Origin: Burkholderiaceae bacterium
GTDB taxonomy: Bacteria; Pseudomonadota; Gammaproteobacteria; Burkholderiales; Burkholderiaceae_A
Direction of reading: 5' to 3'
DNA length: 64,000 nt
Assembly (NCBI GenBank): GCA_018402635.1
Contig: JAGYIP010000004.1
Coordinates: 80,578 to 144,577 of the forward strand
Made by a program: the position numbers and the translations under genes. Positions 35,609 to 45,578 of this stretch are shown here, piece after piece. Below the pieces are notes generated by a model. The model saw only the letters and a program-made list of their open reading frames with translations. It had not been told where the DNA came from and made no database searches. Each line of letters opens with the position of its first letter. The first letter of the stretch is position 1.

Positions 35609-36513
35609 TGTTTTTCTCCTGTTGAAGATGAAGCATTTAGCGTAGCGCGTTTCTTTGAAGGTCGCATAACTAACCACACACCAAGGGCTGTGGAGAGAGT
35701 TCCAAGAAGGGTGAGTGCGGTTATGGGCTCGTTAAAAAGCACAAAGGCCATAAGGGCGGTGGTGGGCGGCGTGAGGTAGAGAAGGCTCGTGACCTGGACC
35801 GCGGCACCCTCCCGAATAAGCACAAAAAGCAAAAAGATGGCGCCTAAGGAAATGGCTAAGACAGACCAGGCAAGTGCACCAATGAGTTCGACGGTCCAGG
35901 CAATTTCCCGGGTCTCAACACCAAAGACCCAGGGCAGACAAATGAGGGCCGCAGCCAGGTACTGAATGGCGGTGCCCGTGCGCAGGTCGAACTGCGGGCA
36001 GAATTTTTTCTGATAGAGCGTTCCGGCGGTAATGCTTGCGAGCGCAAATACGGAAAGACCAAGACTAAGGGCGGTGAGCCCGGTCAGGCTAAGTTTGGCC
36101 CAGACCACAAGCCCAACACCAAGCAGCCCAAGGGCAAGTCCTAGCCACTGGTAAGGGCGTAATCGTTCATTTATGAGGCTTGCCAGACAGGCTGTGAGAA
36201 TTGGCTGAAGGCCGACGATGAGTGCGGCGAGCCCGGCGGTCATGCCTTCGCGCACGGCGGCCCAGACCCCACCCAGGTAACCCGCCTGCAACAATGCGCC
36301 GGCCAGGGCAATGCGCAGAGCCAGGTGCGGCTCTGGCCAGGGCGCCTGCATGATAAGAATTAAGGGCAGCAAAATGGCCAGTGCCAGAAGAAACCGAAGC
36401 AACAAAAAGGTCATGGGCTCGGCATAGGGCATGCCGTAGCGCGCCACGATAAAACCTGTGCTCCAGAGCAGAACAAAAAAAACCGGAAAGCCGGCTCGAA
36501 GCCTTGGCGACAT
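35605..36513 (-). CDS. EamA/DMT-family membrane transporter
   Basis: The 302-aa protein (start MSPRLRAGFPVFFVLLWSTGFIVARYG) has ten membrane helices in two EamA repeats. FLLLRFLLALAILLPLI and LLYLTPPTTALMAFVLFNEPIT are typical. Starting at 36567 would overlap the divergent rhlE gene, so the internal ATG at 36513 is preferred. It is translationally coupled to the cytochrome c' gene by an ATGA overlap. Substrate unknown. Confidence 0.85.
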   Translation of the reverse strand: MSPRLRAGFPVFFVLLWSTGFIVARYGMPYAEPMTFLLLRFLLALAILLPLILIMQAPWPEPHLALRIALAGALLQAGYLGGVWAAVREGMTAGLAALIVGLQPILTACLASLINERLRPYQWLGLALGLLGVGLVVWAKLSLTGLTALSLGLSVFALASITAGTLYQKKFCPQFDLRTGTAIQYLAAALICLPWVFGVETREIAWTVELIGALAWSVLAISLGAIFLLFVLIREGAAVQVTSLLYLTPPTTALMAFVLFNEPITALTLLGTLSTALGVWLVMRPSKKRATLNASSSTGEKQ

Positions 36514-36532
36514 AATGATGGATAATGCCTGA

Positions 36533-38047
36533 ATGCATTTTTCAGAGCTTGGCCTCGACCCAGCCATTCTAAAGGCCGTTACCGAAGCGGGCTACGAGTC
36601 TCCCACTCCCATTCAGGCGCAGGCCATTCCTCACATCATGGCAGGGCTTGATGTCATGGGTGCTGCCCAGACGGGTACGGGCAAGACAGCCGCCTTCACG
36701 CTGCCTATTCTTCACAGGCTCATGGCCCATGCCAACACCAGTGCCTCGCCTGCTCGCCATCCGGTGCGAGGCCTTGTGCTTGCGCCAACTCGCGAGCTTG
36801 CCGACCAGATCTACCAAAACCTGCAGCAGTACGCCACCTACACCGCGCTGCGCTCAGCCGTGGTCTTTGGTGGTATGGATATGAACCCGCAGACCCAGGC
36901 CCTTAGGGCGGGTGTGGAGCTCTTGGTGGCCACGCCGGGCCGGCTGCTTGACCACGTTCAACAAAAAACCTTAAACCTCTCTCAGGTCAGTATTCTGGTT
37001 CTCGATGAGGCCGACCGTATGCTTGACATGGGGTTTCTGCCCGACCTTCAACGCATCGTGAACTTACTGCCTGCAAGCCGGCAGAGTCTTTTGTTCTCGG
37101 CCACCTTCTCGCCTGAAATTCGTAAGCTGGCAAAAACCTTTTTAGACGAGAAGCCCATTACGGTCGAGGTGGCACGGCGCAATGCAACGGCCGAAAACCT
37201 TACCCAGAGGCTCTACCGCGTCGATAGCCCGGAGCTCAAGCGTCAGGCGGTTATTCACCTGGTACGGGAAGAAAAACTCGCACAGGTTATTGTCTTTACC
37301 AACACCAAAATTGGCGCAAGCCGACTTGCCCGCGAGCTAATTCGCGAAGGCATTGCAGCAGATGCCATTCACGGAGACAAGTCGCAAGGCGAGCGGCTTG
37401 CAACCCTGGAACGATTTAAAAACAACGAGGTTGTTGTCCTGGTTGCCACCGACGTGGCTGCCCGCGGCCTTGACATTGCCGAGCTTCCCGCGGTTATTAA
37501 CTTTGACGTGCCGCAATCGCCCGAAGACTATGTTCACCGCATTGGCCGCACAGGCCGAGCGGGCGCCTCAGGGCTTGCCTTGTCGCTTATGGTTGCAAGT
37601 GAAGAGCGGCGGGTGGCCGACGTGGAGGCGCTTCTTGGCATAAGCCTGGGCCGCGAGCGGCTGGCGCTTATGGCACCGGTGCATTCGTCGCCATCGCGTT
37701 CAACAAGCGATCGCCCGCCACGGTCGGCGGTGCCGCGTTCGGCCTCGCCGTCTTCGCGCCCGCTGGCCCCAGTTAAAAGGCCTGCCTTGCCCGCCGATCC
37801 TATTTTTTACGCGCCTTACGATGACTCACACGCTAAAAAGGCTTCGGCTGCAGGCGGCGCATCGGTGCCGGCCGATGCCTTGCAGTCCAATGCCTCGACT
37901 GCGACCGATGGTGGAGGGCAGGCTGCAGCCCCATCCCCCGTGGCTGCGGCAAGACCTTCTTCTGGGCTTTTTGGCATTCGTCGCGCGGCCAACCCGAAGT
38001 CTGTGCTGCTTGGTGCCAAGCCAAGCATCAAATCTGCCGACTCCTAA
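36533..38047 (+). CDS. rhlE: DEAD-box RNA helicase, RhlE type
   Basis: This is an ATP-dependent RNA helicase of RNA decay and ribosome biogenesis. Motifs appear in order: Q-motif region PTPIQAQAIP, Walker A AQTGTGKT (45-52), PTRELADQI, TPGRLLDH, DEAD in LDEADRMLDMGF, SAT (LFSATFS), LVATDVAARGLDI and HRIGRTGRAG. The last ~130 residues are a Ser/Pro/Ala-rich basic tail, common in RhlE. The 504-aa length is normal. It is divergent from the EamA gene with 19 bp between starts. Confidence 0.93.
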   Translation: MHFSELGLDPAILKAVTEAGYESPTPIQAQAIPHIMAGLDVMGAAQTGTGKTAAFTLPILHRLMAHANTSASPARHPVRGLVLAPTRELADQIYQNLQQYATYTALRSAVVFGGMDMNPQTQALRAGVELLVATPGRLLDHVQQKTLNLSQVSILVLDEADRMLDMGFLPDLQRIVNLLPASRQSLLFSATFSPEIRKLAKTFLDEKPITVEVARRNATAENLTQRLYRVDSPELKRQAVIHLVREEKLAQVIVFTNTKIGASRLARELIREGIAADAIHGDKSQGERLATLERFKNNEVVVLVATDVAARGLDIAELPAVINFDVPQSPEDYVHRIGRTGRAGASGLALSLMVASEERRVADVEALLGISLGRERLALMAPVHSSPSRSTSDRPPRSAVPRSASPSSRPLAPVKRPALPADPIFYAPYDDSHAKKASAAGGASVPADALQSNASTATDGGGQAAAPSPVAAARPSSGLFGIRRAANPKSVLLGAKPSIKSADS

Positions 38048-38145
38048 GCCCCAAGCCCCAAGACTCAGGGCCCAAGCCCCTAGCCCCAGCTCCTGGCCCC
38101 AGCCCAGCCCCCAGTTCAGCCCCTAGCCCCAGCCCAGCCCCATGG
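38048..38145 (+). repeat. C-rich low-complexity tract (CCCCAGC-type repeats)
   Basis: Imperfect repeats of AGCCCC, AGCCCAG and GCCCCAG fill the space between the rhlE stop and the 3' end of gluQ, and run into the last gluQ codons (MGLGWG). No T tract or clean hairpin is present, so this is not an obvious terminator. Confidence 0.7.
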
Positions 38146-38989
38146 CCTTCGCAGCAGGGCTTACCGCATCAAGCCAGTCAGAGGGCATGGTTTTCTCCAG
38201 ATGCTCGGTGGCTTGCTTAAGCTGAAGCCTTACACTTTTTTCATCGGTTAGCAGGGCCTTGGCCTTGGTCTGCTTTGAGAGCTTTTGGCCTTGGCCATTT
38301 ACGACCAAAGGCACATGCTGGTAGCTTGGCCGGGGCAGTTCAAGGGCATGCTGCAGCCAGCCATGCCTGGTCTGCATCGGCAAAAGATCTTCACCGCGCA
38401 CAATCCGGCTTATCCCCTGCCATTGATCATCCACAACAACCGCCAGATGGTAGGCCCAGAGCCCATCCGCACGTTGAAGAATAAAGTCGTCCTCTCCCCG
38501 GCCCGCCGTAACCTCGGGGCTTTTGAAGCGCCATGCTCGGCCTTGATCAAGTTGCTTGTTGCGGCATAACCCCGGGTAGGGTCGTTCACCATCTAAGAGT
38601 GCTGAGCCAGGCAGCGCCCTTGCATCGGCGAAGACCTGCTGCAAGACAGAGCGACTGCACTGGCATCGAAAGGCCATGCCTTTTTCAATGAGCGCCTGCA
38701 GGGCCTGGGCATAAGCCCCTGCAGCGCCTGCGCGGTCACTCTGGTAGAGAATGCCGTCTGCCCGCCCGCCTTTTTCGCAGGGCCAGGCATCCCAGATCAG
38801 CCCATGAGCCAGGCACTGCTGCTTAATTCGCTCGGCCGCGCCGGGCGCCTCGCGCGGAGGGTCGAGATCTTCCATGCGAACAAACCATGCAATGGACTGC
38901 GCGCGGGCATCCAGGTAACTTGCCAGCGCGGTGGCAAGCGAGCCCCGATGCAGGGGCCCCGTGGGTGAAGGGGCAAAACGACCCGCCAA
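38123..38989 (-). CDS. gluQ: Glutamyl-Q tRNA(Asp) synthetase
   Basis: GluQ (YadB) attaches glutamate to queuosine in tRNA(Asp) and lacks an anticodon-binding domain. The 288-aa protein begins MAGRFAPSPTGPLHRGSL, carrying the class I HIGH-like motif. It has a zinc site (CQCS near residue 110 and YPGLC near 140) and the KMSKS-like KLSKQT. The short length separates it from full GltX. Its C-terminus is encoded by the C-rich repeat tract. It starts 5 bp after the hemL stop, same strand. Confidence 0.92.
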   Translation of the reverse strand: MAGRFAPSPTGPLHRGSLATALASYLDARAQSIAWFVRMEDLDPPREAPGAAERIKQQCLAHGLIWDAWPCEKGGRADGILYQSDRAGAAGAYAQALQALIEKGMAFRCQCSRSVLQQVFADARALPGSALLDGERPYPGLCRNKQLDQGRAWRFKSPEVTAGRGEDDFILQRADGLWAYHLAVVVDDQWQGISRIVRGEDLLPMQTRHGWLQHALELPRPSYQHVPLVVNGQGQKLSKQTKAKALLTDEKSVRLQLKQATEHLEKTMPSDWLDAVSPAAKAMGLGWG

Positions 38990-38994
38990 GGCCT

Positions 38995-40308
38995 CTAGGC
39001 ATTCGCCACGGAGGCAATTTCTTTAAAGGCCTCGCGTGCATTCTGAAGAATGATGTCGATGGGCTCGCCCTGATGCTCAATAGAAAGAAAGCCTGCCTCG
39101 TAGGCCGAGGGTGCCAGATAGACCCCGCGCTCAAGCATGGCGTGAAAAAACCGGTTAAAGGCCTCACGGTTGCTATTTGTGACGTCAGTAAGAGACTTCG
39201 GGCATGTGTGGGAGAAATAAATGCCAAACATCCCTCCGACGCTGTCAGCACAGAAGCGTTCAATGCCTGCCTCGCGTGCCGCCTGTGTCAGGCCTGCCAT
39301 GCAGTCGGCGGTTATTTTCGTAAGGGTCTCAAAAAAGCCGGGCTGCGAGACGATTGTCAGTGTTGCAACGCCCGCGGCCACCGCCACTGGGTTCCCAGAG
39401 AGCGTGCCTGCCTGGTAGACCGGGCCCAGGGGGGCCACCTGACGCATGATGTCTGCGCGCCCGCCGAAGGCGCCCATGGGCATGCCCCCGCCAATGACCT
39501 TGCCCAGGGTTGTGAGGTCGGGTGTAATGCCCATAAGGCCTTGAACGCCTTGGGCGCCCACGCGAAAGCCCGTCATAACCTCATCAAAAATAAGAACAGC
39601 GCCATGCGCCGTGCACTGCTCGCGCAAGGTTTCAAGAAAGCCGGGTGATGGCCTCACCAGGTTCATATTGCCCGCTATGGGCTCAACAATGACGCCAGCA
39701 ATCTTTGAGCCGTGTTCCGCAAAGCAGGCCTTGACTGCCTCAATGTCGTTGTAGTCAAGAACCAGGGTCTCGGCGGCAAAGCTCTCAGGCACGCCGGCCG
39801 ATGTGGGGTTGCCAAAGGTTAAGAGCCCCGAACCGGCCTTCACCAAAAGGCTATCGACATGCCCGTGGTAACAGCCTTCAAATTTAAGAATCTTCGATCG
39901 CCCTGTGAACCCCCTGGCTAGGCGAATGGCCGACATGGTGGCCTCGGTGCCGCTTGAGGTGAGCCGAAGCATTTCAATGGAGGGAAGGTGCTTGCTAACC
40001 CATTCGGCCAGCGCGCCCTCACCGGCGGTTGGTGCGCCAAAGGAAAGGCCGCCCTCGGCCGCCTTCTTCACCGCATCAATGACCTCTTTACGCGCATGAC
40101 CAACAATGGCCGGGCCCCATGAGCAGATGGTGTCAACGTAGCGATTCTCATCGGCATCCCAGAGGTAGGCGCCCTTGGCCTTGGTGAAGAACCTGGGGGT
40201 GCCGCCCACGGAACGAAAGGCACGCACCGGAGAGTTCACGCCTCCGGGGATAAATTTTTGAGCATGATCAAAAAGTTGTTGACTGCGGTCGATGATCTGG
40301 CGAGGCAT
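38995..40308 (-). CDS. hemL: Glutamate-1-semialdehyde 2,1-aminomutase
   Basis: HemL makes 5-aminolevulinate in the C5 pathway that feeds haem, cobalamin and bacteriochlorophyll. The 437-aa protein has the PLP lysine Lys270 in [18 protein letters not shown], and [17 protein letters not shown] near the N-terminus. [17 protein letters not shown] is also conserved. Length is normal. Although outside the photosynthesis cluster, it supplies the tetrapyrrole precursor for it. gluQ follows in the same operon. Confidence 0.95.
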   Translation of the reverse strand: MPRQIIDRSQQLFDHAQKFIPGGVNSPVRAFRSVGGTPRFFTKAKGAYLWDADENRYVDTICSWGPAIVGHARKEVIDAVKKAAEGGLSFGAPTAGEGALAEWVSKHLPSIEMLRLTSSGTEATMSAIRLARGFTGRSKILKFEGCYHGHVDSLLVKAGSGLLTFGNPTSAGVPESFAAETLVLDYNDIEAVKACFAEHGSKIAGVIVEPIAGNMNLVRPSPGFLETLREQCTAHGAVLIFDEVMTGFRVGAQGVQGLMGITPDLTTLGKVIGGGMPMGAFGGRADIMRQVAPLGPVYQAGTLSGNPVAVAAGVATLTIVSQPGFFETLTKITADCMAGLTQAAREAGIERFCADSVGGMFGIYFSHTCPKSLTDVTNSNREAFNRFFHAMLERGVYLAPSAYEAGFLSIEHQGEPIDIILQNAREAFKEIASVANA

Positions 40309-40440
40309 GGCAGAAAGATTCCTCCAAAAGTTTAGAATGCGTGCTGACCACCATTTTAGGGGCCATGCTGCTACGAAGGACGTACTTTAGCTGGCAGACC
40401 GCTGTGAAATGGCCCTTTTGTTCATTTGCCTGGGCGAAGC

Positions 40441-40605
40441 ATGAAGACTTACATGTGTTTAATTTGTGGCTGGATCTACGACGAGGCCGCTGGCCTTCCC
40501 GAGGAAGGCATCGCGCCCGGAACGGCCTGGGAGGATGTCCCCATTACCTGGACCTGCCCCGAGTGTGGTGCCCAGAAGTCCGATTTTGAAATGATTGAGG
40601 TCTAG
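40441..40605 (+). CDS. Rubredoxin
   Basis: The 54-aa protein has both CxxC loops of rubredoxin: Cys6/Cys9 ([12 protein letters not shown]) and Cys39/Cys42 ([14 protein letters not shown]), which bind a single Fe. The length is exactly typical. It starts at 40441 and its TAG overlaps the convergent photolyase stop by 4 bp. Rubredoxin transfers electrons to partners such as oxygenases or, in phototrophs, photosystem assembly. The partner is unknown; hemL is divergent upstream. Confidence 0.95.
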   Translation: MKTYMCLICGWIYDEAAGLPEEGIAPGTAWEDVPITWTCPECGAQKSDFEMIEV

Positions 40606-42203
40606 TCAGCGGCCTGTTTAAGCGCAGCAAATCGGGCCAGCGTTGCCTTGCGCGCCTGGTCGTGATCCACCAAAGGCGCGGGGTAATCGCGGCCCAGTTC
40701 AATGCCTGCGGCCTTAAGCACAAGGCCGCCTGCAAGCCAGGGGGCATGGCGTTGTTTTTCTGAAAGGCCTGCAAGCTCAGGCAGGTAGCGAGCAATGAAC
40801 TGGCCCTTGGGGTCGAACTTCTCGCTCTGGCTTGTCGGGTTAAAAATTCGGAAATAGGGCTGGGCATCGCAGCCTGTGGAGGCCGCCCATTGCCAGCCGC
40901 CGTTGTTTGCGGCCAGGTCGTAGTCATTAAGCTTGAGCGCGAAATAACGCTCGCCGCGCAGCCAATGAATGCCAAGGTCCTTGGTTAAGAAACTGGCCAC
41001 AATCATCCGCAGCCGGTTGTGCATGTAGCCGGTCTGGTTAAGCTGCCGCATGCCTGCATCCACAATGGGGTAGCCCGTCTGTCCCTCGCACCAGGCGACA
41101 AAGTCTTGGTCGGCCTTAGGCCCTTCATTCCAGGCCAGCCGGTCATAGGCGGGTTTAAAGCTCGCATTCACCACGTGCGGAAAGTTCGCAAGAATCTGCA
41201 TGTAGAACTCGCGCCAGATTAATTCCGACAGCCAGGTGCTTGGCCCCGCACTGCCCGAGCCATCCGATGCTGGCGAGAGCTCAGCCCCAAGTTCAATAGC
41301 CTTACGCACGCATTCGCGCAGGCTGATCGTGCCAAAACGCAGATGGGTCGAAAGGTAAGAGGGCCCCTTTACGGCCGGGAAGTTGCGCGCCTCCTGGTAC
41401 AGGTGGGCGCGGGTTTCAAAATCTTGCAAAAGTGCCTGGGCGCCTTTTGTGGCGGGCTCTAGCGAAACGGCCTTCAGGCTTTGCTCTGAAAAGCCCATGC
41501 TACTCAGAGAGGGCAGCCCAAGGCCCCAGTCGGCCGGCCTGTCGCTCTGCGGCTGCGCCAAGGCCTGGGCCTGAAGGCCTGCAGCCGCCAGGCTTTCTGC
41601 GGATAAGAGCCGTACGGGTAGGCCTTGCGTTGCCCGTTCTGCGGCCATTGAAGGCTCAAAGGCGCGCAGCCATGCTTTTTTGTAAGGCGTAAAGACAGAG
41701 AAAGGGCGACCGGCACCCGTGAGAAGCTCGGTGCCCTGAAAAACAGTCTGGTCTTTCACCTGAATAAAGTCTGCGCCAAGCGCCTTGAGGCTTTGGGCCA
41801 CCTGAAGGTCGCGGGCAATGGCTGCGGGCTCAAAGTCGTGGGCAGAAATCACTCGGCAGGCCCCGAGGGCCTGGGCAAGTTGTGGGATGCGTTTGTTGGC
41901 AGGCCCATAGCCACAGACAAGCCGGCCTCCCATGGCTTTAAGCTCGTCGTCGATGGCCTGAAGGCTTGCATGAATAAAACCAAGCCGACGATCAATTGGC
42001 TGCGCCAGGCCATGCTCGGCCCGAAGCGGCTCCAAGATGGTCGTGTCGAAGACAAAGACCAGCACCACAGGGTTGGGCTGCGCAAGCGCCGCGTGAAGGG
42101 CGGCATGGTCGGTTAGGCGCAGGTCTCTTCGCAGCCAGACCAACTGGGGGGCGGAGCCTGGCAAGACCCCTTTGGCCTGCATTGACATGGTCTGACCTGG
42201 CAT
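40602..42203 (-). CDS. phrB: Deoxyribodipyrimidine photolyase (class I CPD photolyase)
   Basis: The photolyase uses blue light to split cyclobutane pyrimidine dimers. The 533-aa protein has the antenna-domain start [16 protein letters not shown]. The C-terminal FAD-binding region includes [51 protein letters not shown] and [32 protein letters not shown]. These features mark the photolyase/cryptochrome family; the class I CPD assignment follows from overall similarity. It makes sense in a light-exposed phototroph. The start may be ATG 42203 or 42188. Confidence 0.93.
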   Translation of the reverse strand: MPGQTMSMQAKGVLPGSAPQLVWLRRDLRLTDHAALHAALAQPNPVVLVFVFDTTILEPLRAEHGLAQPIDRRLGFIHASLQAIDDELKAMGGRLVCGYGPANKRIPQLAQALGACRVISAHDFEPAAIARDLQVAQSLKALGADFIQVKDQTVFQGTELLTGAGRPFSVFTPYKKAWLRAFEPSMAAERATQGLPVRLLSAESLAAAGLQAQALAQPQSDRPADWGLGLPSLSSMGFSEQSLKAVSLEPATKGAQALLQDFETRAHLYQEARNFPAVKGPSYLSTHLRFGTISLRECVRKAIELGAELSPASDGSGSAGPSTWLSELIWREFYMQILANFPHVVNASFKPAYDRLAWNEGPKADQDFVAWCEGQTGYPIVDAGMRQLNQTGYMHNRLRMIVASFLTKDLGIHWLRGERYFALKLNDYDLAANNGGWQWAASTGCDAQPYFRIFNPTSQSEKFDPKGQFIARYLPELAGLSEKQRHAPWLAGGLVLKAAGIELGRDYPAPLVDHDQARKATLARFAALKQAAD

Positions 42204-42238
42204 GCGGTATTACCTTTCCTTCGAAATAGAGGGTTAGA

Positions 42239-42892
42239 ATGTCAGGAATGGCCCAACGCTGGATTGATGAACTTCACTCGCCTTCGCCCTCGCCGTCAGA
42301 AAGTGACCCTGATATGACAGAGTCACCCCCTGAGTTCCCAAGTGTGGCAGGGCAGCTTCTTGTGGCCATGCCGTCACTTATCGACCCCCATTTTGGCGGC
42401 TCTGTTATTTATGTGGCAGAGCATACCGCTAGCGGCGCCATGGGTATTGTGGTGAACCGCCCGGCTGACATGAACCTGGGCAGCCTCTTTTCGCGAATCG
42501 ACCTTAGCCTCTCGGGCTCAGCCTTATCCGATAGGCCCGTCTTTGTTGGTGGGCCCGTGCAGACCGATCGTGGGTTTGTGCTTCATGAACCCCTGGGCAA
42601 GTGGTCCTCGACCCTGCCCATTGGCACAGGCCTTGGTCTTACATCGTCACGCGACATTCTCGAGGCAGCAGCCAACGGGCGCGGCCCCGAGCGCTTCTTG
42701 GTCTCGCTTGGTTATTCGGGCTGGGCCGCAGGCCAGCTCGATGCCGAACTGGCGGCCAATGCATGGCTGACTGTGCCCATGTCCCAGACCGCTCTGCTTT
42801 TTGACACCCCTGCCGAAGACCGGCTTGGTGCGGCCTTTCGTATGTTGGGCGTCGACCCCCTTAACCTCTCTGGAGCCGTTGGGCACGCCTGA
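42239..42892 (+). CDS. yqgE: YqgE/AlgH-family protein (DUF179)
   Basis: This is a conserved protein of uncertain function, usually next to ruvX (yqgF), as here. The core QLLVAMPSLIDPHFGGSVIYVAEH and GAMGIVVNRPADMNLGSLF is diagnostic, as is PVFVGGPVQTDRGFVLH. The 217-aa length includes ~37 non-conserved N-terminal residues. An internal ATG at 42314 (MTESPPEF) would give a more typical length. The stop lies inside the ruvX start region, indicating coupling. Confidence 0.9.
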   Translation: MSGMAQRWIDELHSPSPSPSESDPDMTESPPEFPSVAGQLLVAMPSLIDPHFGGSVIYVAEHTASGAMGIVVNRPADMNLGSLFSRIDLSLSGSALSDRPVFVGGPVQTDRGFVLHEPLGKWSSTLPIGTGLGLTSSRDILEAAANGRGPERFLVSLGYSGWAAGQLDAELAANAWLTVPMSQTALLFDTPAEDRLGAAFRMLGVDPLNLSGAVGHA

Positions 42893-43310
42893 GCCTGCCC
42901 GCAAGCCATCCGACCACGCTGTCTGGCTTGCCTTCGATTTCGGAGAACGACGCATTGGCCTGGCCATTGGTAACCGGCTTACCGGAGGCGCCCGCCCCCT
43001 TCTCGTCGTTGCCGCAAGCCCTGTGACTGCTCGCTTTGAAAAAATTGCCGGCGTTATTTCCGAGTGGCAGCCCGAGCAGCTCTTGGTGGGCCTACCTGTA
43101 ATGCCCGATGGCCAGGCTCATCCGTTTGCCCCGCGTTGCGAGCGTTTTGCACGGCAGCTCGAGGGGCGCTTTGGGCTGCCCGTCACCCTGGCCGATGAGC
43201 GTTACACTTCTGCCCTAGCGCCGGGCGCTAAGGGCGATGTTGGCAAAGACGCCGAGGCGGCCGCAATTCTTCTGCAGAGTTACTTCTATGGCCCGATCGA
43301 TTCAGCTTAA
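42879..43310 (+). CDS. ruvX: Putative Holliday junction resolvase RuvX/YqgF
   Basis: This is an RNase H-fold nuclease implicated in pre-16S rRNA processing and possibly junction resolution. The core [21 protein letters not shown] carries the first catalytic Asp, [12 protein letters not shown] follows, and DERYTSA with the late [14 protein letters not shown] complete the family pattern. A TTG at 42879 (GTPEPARKP), overlapping the yqgE 3' end by 14 bp, is chosen as start. The ATG at 42801 would overlap yqgE more deeply. It overlaps pyrB by 23 bp. Confidence 0.88.
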   Translation: MGTPEPARKPSDHAVWLAFDFGERRIGLAIGNRLTGGARPLLVVAASPVTARFEKIAGVISEWQPEQLLVGLPVMPDGQAHPFAPRCERFARQLEGRFGLPVTLADERYTSALAPGAKGDVGKDAEAAAILLQSYFYGPIDSA

Positions 43311-44268
43311 TTCCAAAGGACAGCTCACCCACCTTCTTTCAATTGAAGGTGTTCCACGGGCAATTCTGGTGGCCATTCTTGATCGGGCGAAAGACTTTCT
43401 TCGCGCCGATGGGCTCGGCGGCTTTGAGGTGGTCAATGCCCCGGTGCTCTCGGGCAAGACCATTTTCAATATTTTTTTCGAAAACTCCACGCGCACACGC
43501 ACCACCTTTGAAATTGCTGCCCGCAGGCTCTCGGCAGACATTGTGAACCTTAATGTCAATGCATCAAGCACGGCCAAGGGCGAGTCTTTGCTTGACACCA
43601 TTGACAACCTGGCAGCCATGCAGGCCGACATGTTTGTGGTGCGCCACGGCCAAAGCGGCGCGCCTTATTTAATCGCCCGACACATCAACCAGGTGGCGCC
43701 TCAGATCCACATCATGAATGCTGGCGACGGTCGGCATGCCCATCCCACCCAGGCGCTTCTCGACATGTTCACCATTCGGCATTACAAGGGCGACTTTCAT
43801 CAGCTGCGTGTGGCCATCGTGGGCGACGTGTTGCATTCGCGTGTGGCGCGCTCGGCCATTCATGCGCTTACAACGCTTGGGGCGCCCGAGATTCGAGTCA
43901 TTGCGCCCAAGACCCTGCTGCCTGCTGGCCTAGCGGAGATGGGCGTGCATGCCTTTACAAGGCTTGAGGAGGGGCTTGAAGGGGTGGATGTGGTGATGGC
44001 GCTTCGCCTGCAGAACGAGCGCATGCGCGGCGCCTTGCTACCCAGTCCGCAGGAATATTTCAAACACTACGGCCTTACCGAGGCCAAGCTTCGTCATGCA
44101 AGCCCTCAGGCCATTGTGATGCACCCTGGCCCTATGAATCGTGGCATTGAAATTGACTCGGCCGTGGCCGATGGCGCGCAGTCGGTGATTCTCTCGCAGG
44201 TTACCTTTGGTATTGCCGTGCGTATGGCGGTGATGGACACCTTAAACAAGGCAGGGGAACTGCTATGA
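43288..44268 (+). CDS. pyrB: Aspartate carbamoyltransferase catalytic subunit
   Basis: PyrB condenses carbamoyl phosphate and aspartate in de novo pyrimidine synthesis. The start [21 protein letters not shown] fits the family; the longer ORF starts inside ruvX. The carbamoyl phosphate motif [16 protein letters not shown] and [12 protein letters not shown] (aspartate site) are intact, and [12 protein letters not shown] is conserved. The 326-aa product overlaps pyrC' by 4 bp, the arrangement where the inactive dihydroorotase homologue forms a complex with PyrB. Confidence 0.95.
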   Translation: MARSIQLNSKGQLTHLLSIEGVPRAILVAILDRAKDFLRADGLGGFEVVNAPVLSGKTIFNIFFENSTRTRTTFEIAARRLSADIVNLNVNASSTAKGESLLDTIDNLAAMQADMFVVRHGQSGAPYLIARHINQVAPQIHIMNAGDGRHAHPTQALLDMFTIRHYKGDFHQLRVAIVGDVLHSRVARSAIHALTTLGAPEIRVIAPKTLLPAGLAEMGVHAFTRLEEGLEGVDVVMALRLQNERMRGALLPSPQEYFKHYGLTEAKLRHASPQAIVMHPGPMNRGIEIDSAVADGAQSVILSQVTFGIAVRMAVMDTLNKAGELL

Positions 44269-45575
44269 CAAAAGCGCAGCCCGTTGCACGACTTCTTTTA
44301 AAAGGCGGCCATGTCATTGATGCCACCTCGGGCCTTGATGGCCTTGCCGACCTCTATCTTGCCAATGGAAGCATCGTGGCCATTCGCCCTGCAGGCCAGG
44401 GCTTTGAGGGTTTTCAGGCCGATGAGGTGCTTGAGCTTGATGGCCTTAAGGTGGTTCCTGGTCTTGTTGATTTAAGCGCACGACTTCGTGAGCCTGGCTT
44501 TGAGTACAAGGCCACGTTGGAGTCCGAGATGATGGCAGCAGCGGCCGGGGGTGTCACCCGGCTTGCCTGCCCGCCCGACACCGACCCCCCTCTTGATGAG
44601 CCGGGACTTGTTGAAATGTTGAAGCACCGCGCCCGTAACCTTGGCCTGGTTCATGTGCATCCTTTGGGTGCGCTTACCGTGGGCCTTAAAGGCGAGCAGC
44701 TTACCGAGATGGCAGAGCTCACCGAGGCGGGCTGCATTGGTTTTTCTCAGTCAGTCTGCCCCTTGGTGGACACCCAGGTGCTGTATCGAGCCATGCAATA
44801 CGCAAGCAGTTTTAACCTTGCGGTCTGGATGTATGCCCGCGACCCCTGGCTTGGCGCCTCGGGAGTGGCGCACAGCGGGGCCATGGCCGGCCGTCTTGGT
44901 CTGGCGGGTGTTCCAGTGGCCAATGAAACGCTGCGGCTCTACACCCTGTTTGAGCTCTGCCGCATCACCGGTGTGCGGCTTCATATCTGCCGGCTTTCCT
45001 CGGCGGCCGGAGTTGAGCTGCTGCGCCAGGCCAAGGCCGAGGGTCTGCCGGTTTCGGCAGACGTGGCCGTTCATCACCTGCATCTCACCGACGTTGACAT
45101 TGGCGACTACGACGCCAATTTGCGCGTTGATCCGCCCTTTCGGGGTCAGCGCGATCGGCAGGCGCTGCGCGATGCACTGGCCGATGGCACCATCGACGCT
45201 ATCTGTTCCGACCACTCTCCAGTGGATGACGATGCCAAGCAACTGCCCTTTGGCGAGGCCGAGCCTGGCGTAACAGGTCTTGAGTTATTGCTTCCCCTGA
45301 CCCTGCAGTGGGCTGCCGAACAAAAGCTTTCAATGGGCGATGCCCTTACCCGTGTCACCGCTAAACCCGCTGCCATTCTGGGCCGTAATGCCGGGCGCAT
45401 TCAAGAAGGGGGGCAGGCTGACCTCTGTGTCTTTGCGCCAGACGAACCCTGGCTGGTCACCATCGACACCCTGAAGTCGCAGGGGCGCAACACGCCCTTT
45501 ATTGGCCGCGAGCTTTTGGGGCGCACCCGGGCCACACTGGTTGAAGGCCGACCGGTCTTTCGATTAAACGTTTAG
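44265..45575 (+). CDS. pyrX: Dihydroorotase-like protein PyrC' (PyrX), probably non-catalytic
   Basis: It has the amidohydrolase fold of dihydroorotase (436 aa): VVPGLVDL at the first metal-site strand and CSDHSPV late in the barrel. The metal-binding HxH, normally seen as DxHxHxREPG, is replaced: residues 71-73 read Ser-Ala-Arg in [12 protein letters not shown]. Loss of both histidines strongly suggests no dihydroorotase activity. Such proteins stabilise PyrB, and here the gene is coupled to pyrB by an ATGA overlap. The active dihydroorotase must be elsewhere in the genome. Confidence 0.92.
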   Translation: MTKAQPVARLLLKGGHVIDATSGLDGLADLYLANGSIVAIRPAGQGFEGFQADEVLELDGLKVVPGLVDLSARLREPGFEYKATLESEMMAAAAGGVTRLACPPDTDPPLDEPGLVEMLKHRARNLGLVHVHPLGALTVGLKGEQLTEMAELTEAGCIGFSQSVCPLVDTQVLYRAMQYASSFNLAVWMYARDPWLGASGVAHSGAMAGRLGLAGVPVANETLRLYTLFELCRITGVRLHICRLSSAAGVELLRQAKAEGLPVSADVAVHHLHLTDVDIGDYDANLRVDPPFRGQRDRQALRDALADGTIDAICSDHSPVDDDAKQLPFGEAEPGVTGLELLLPLTLQWAAEQKLSMGDALTRVTAKPAAILGRNAGRIQEGGQADLCVFAPDEPWLVTIDTLKSQGRNTPFIGRELLGRTRATLVEGRPVFRLNV

Positions 45576-45578
45576 GCA

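Noticed and set aside
38048..38145. C-rich repeats as a possible CRISPR or regulatory array
   Set aside because: Units are short, irregular and have no spacers. This is simple low-complexity sequence partly inside gluQ.
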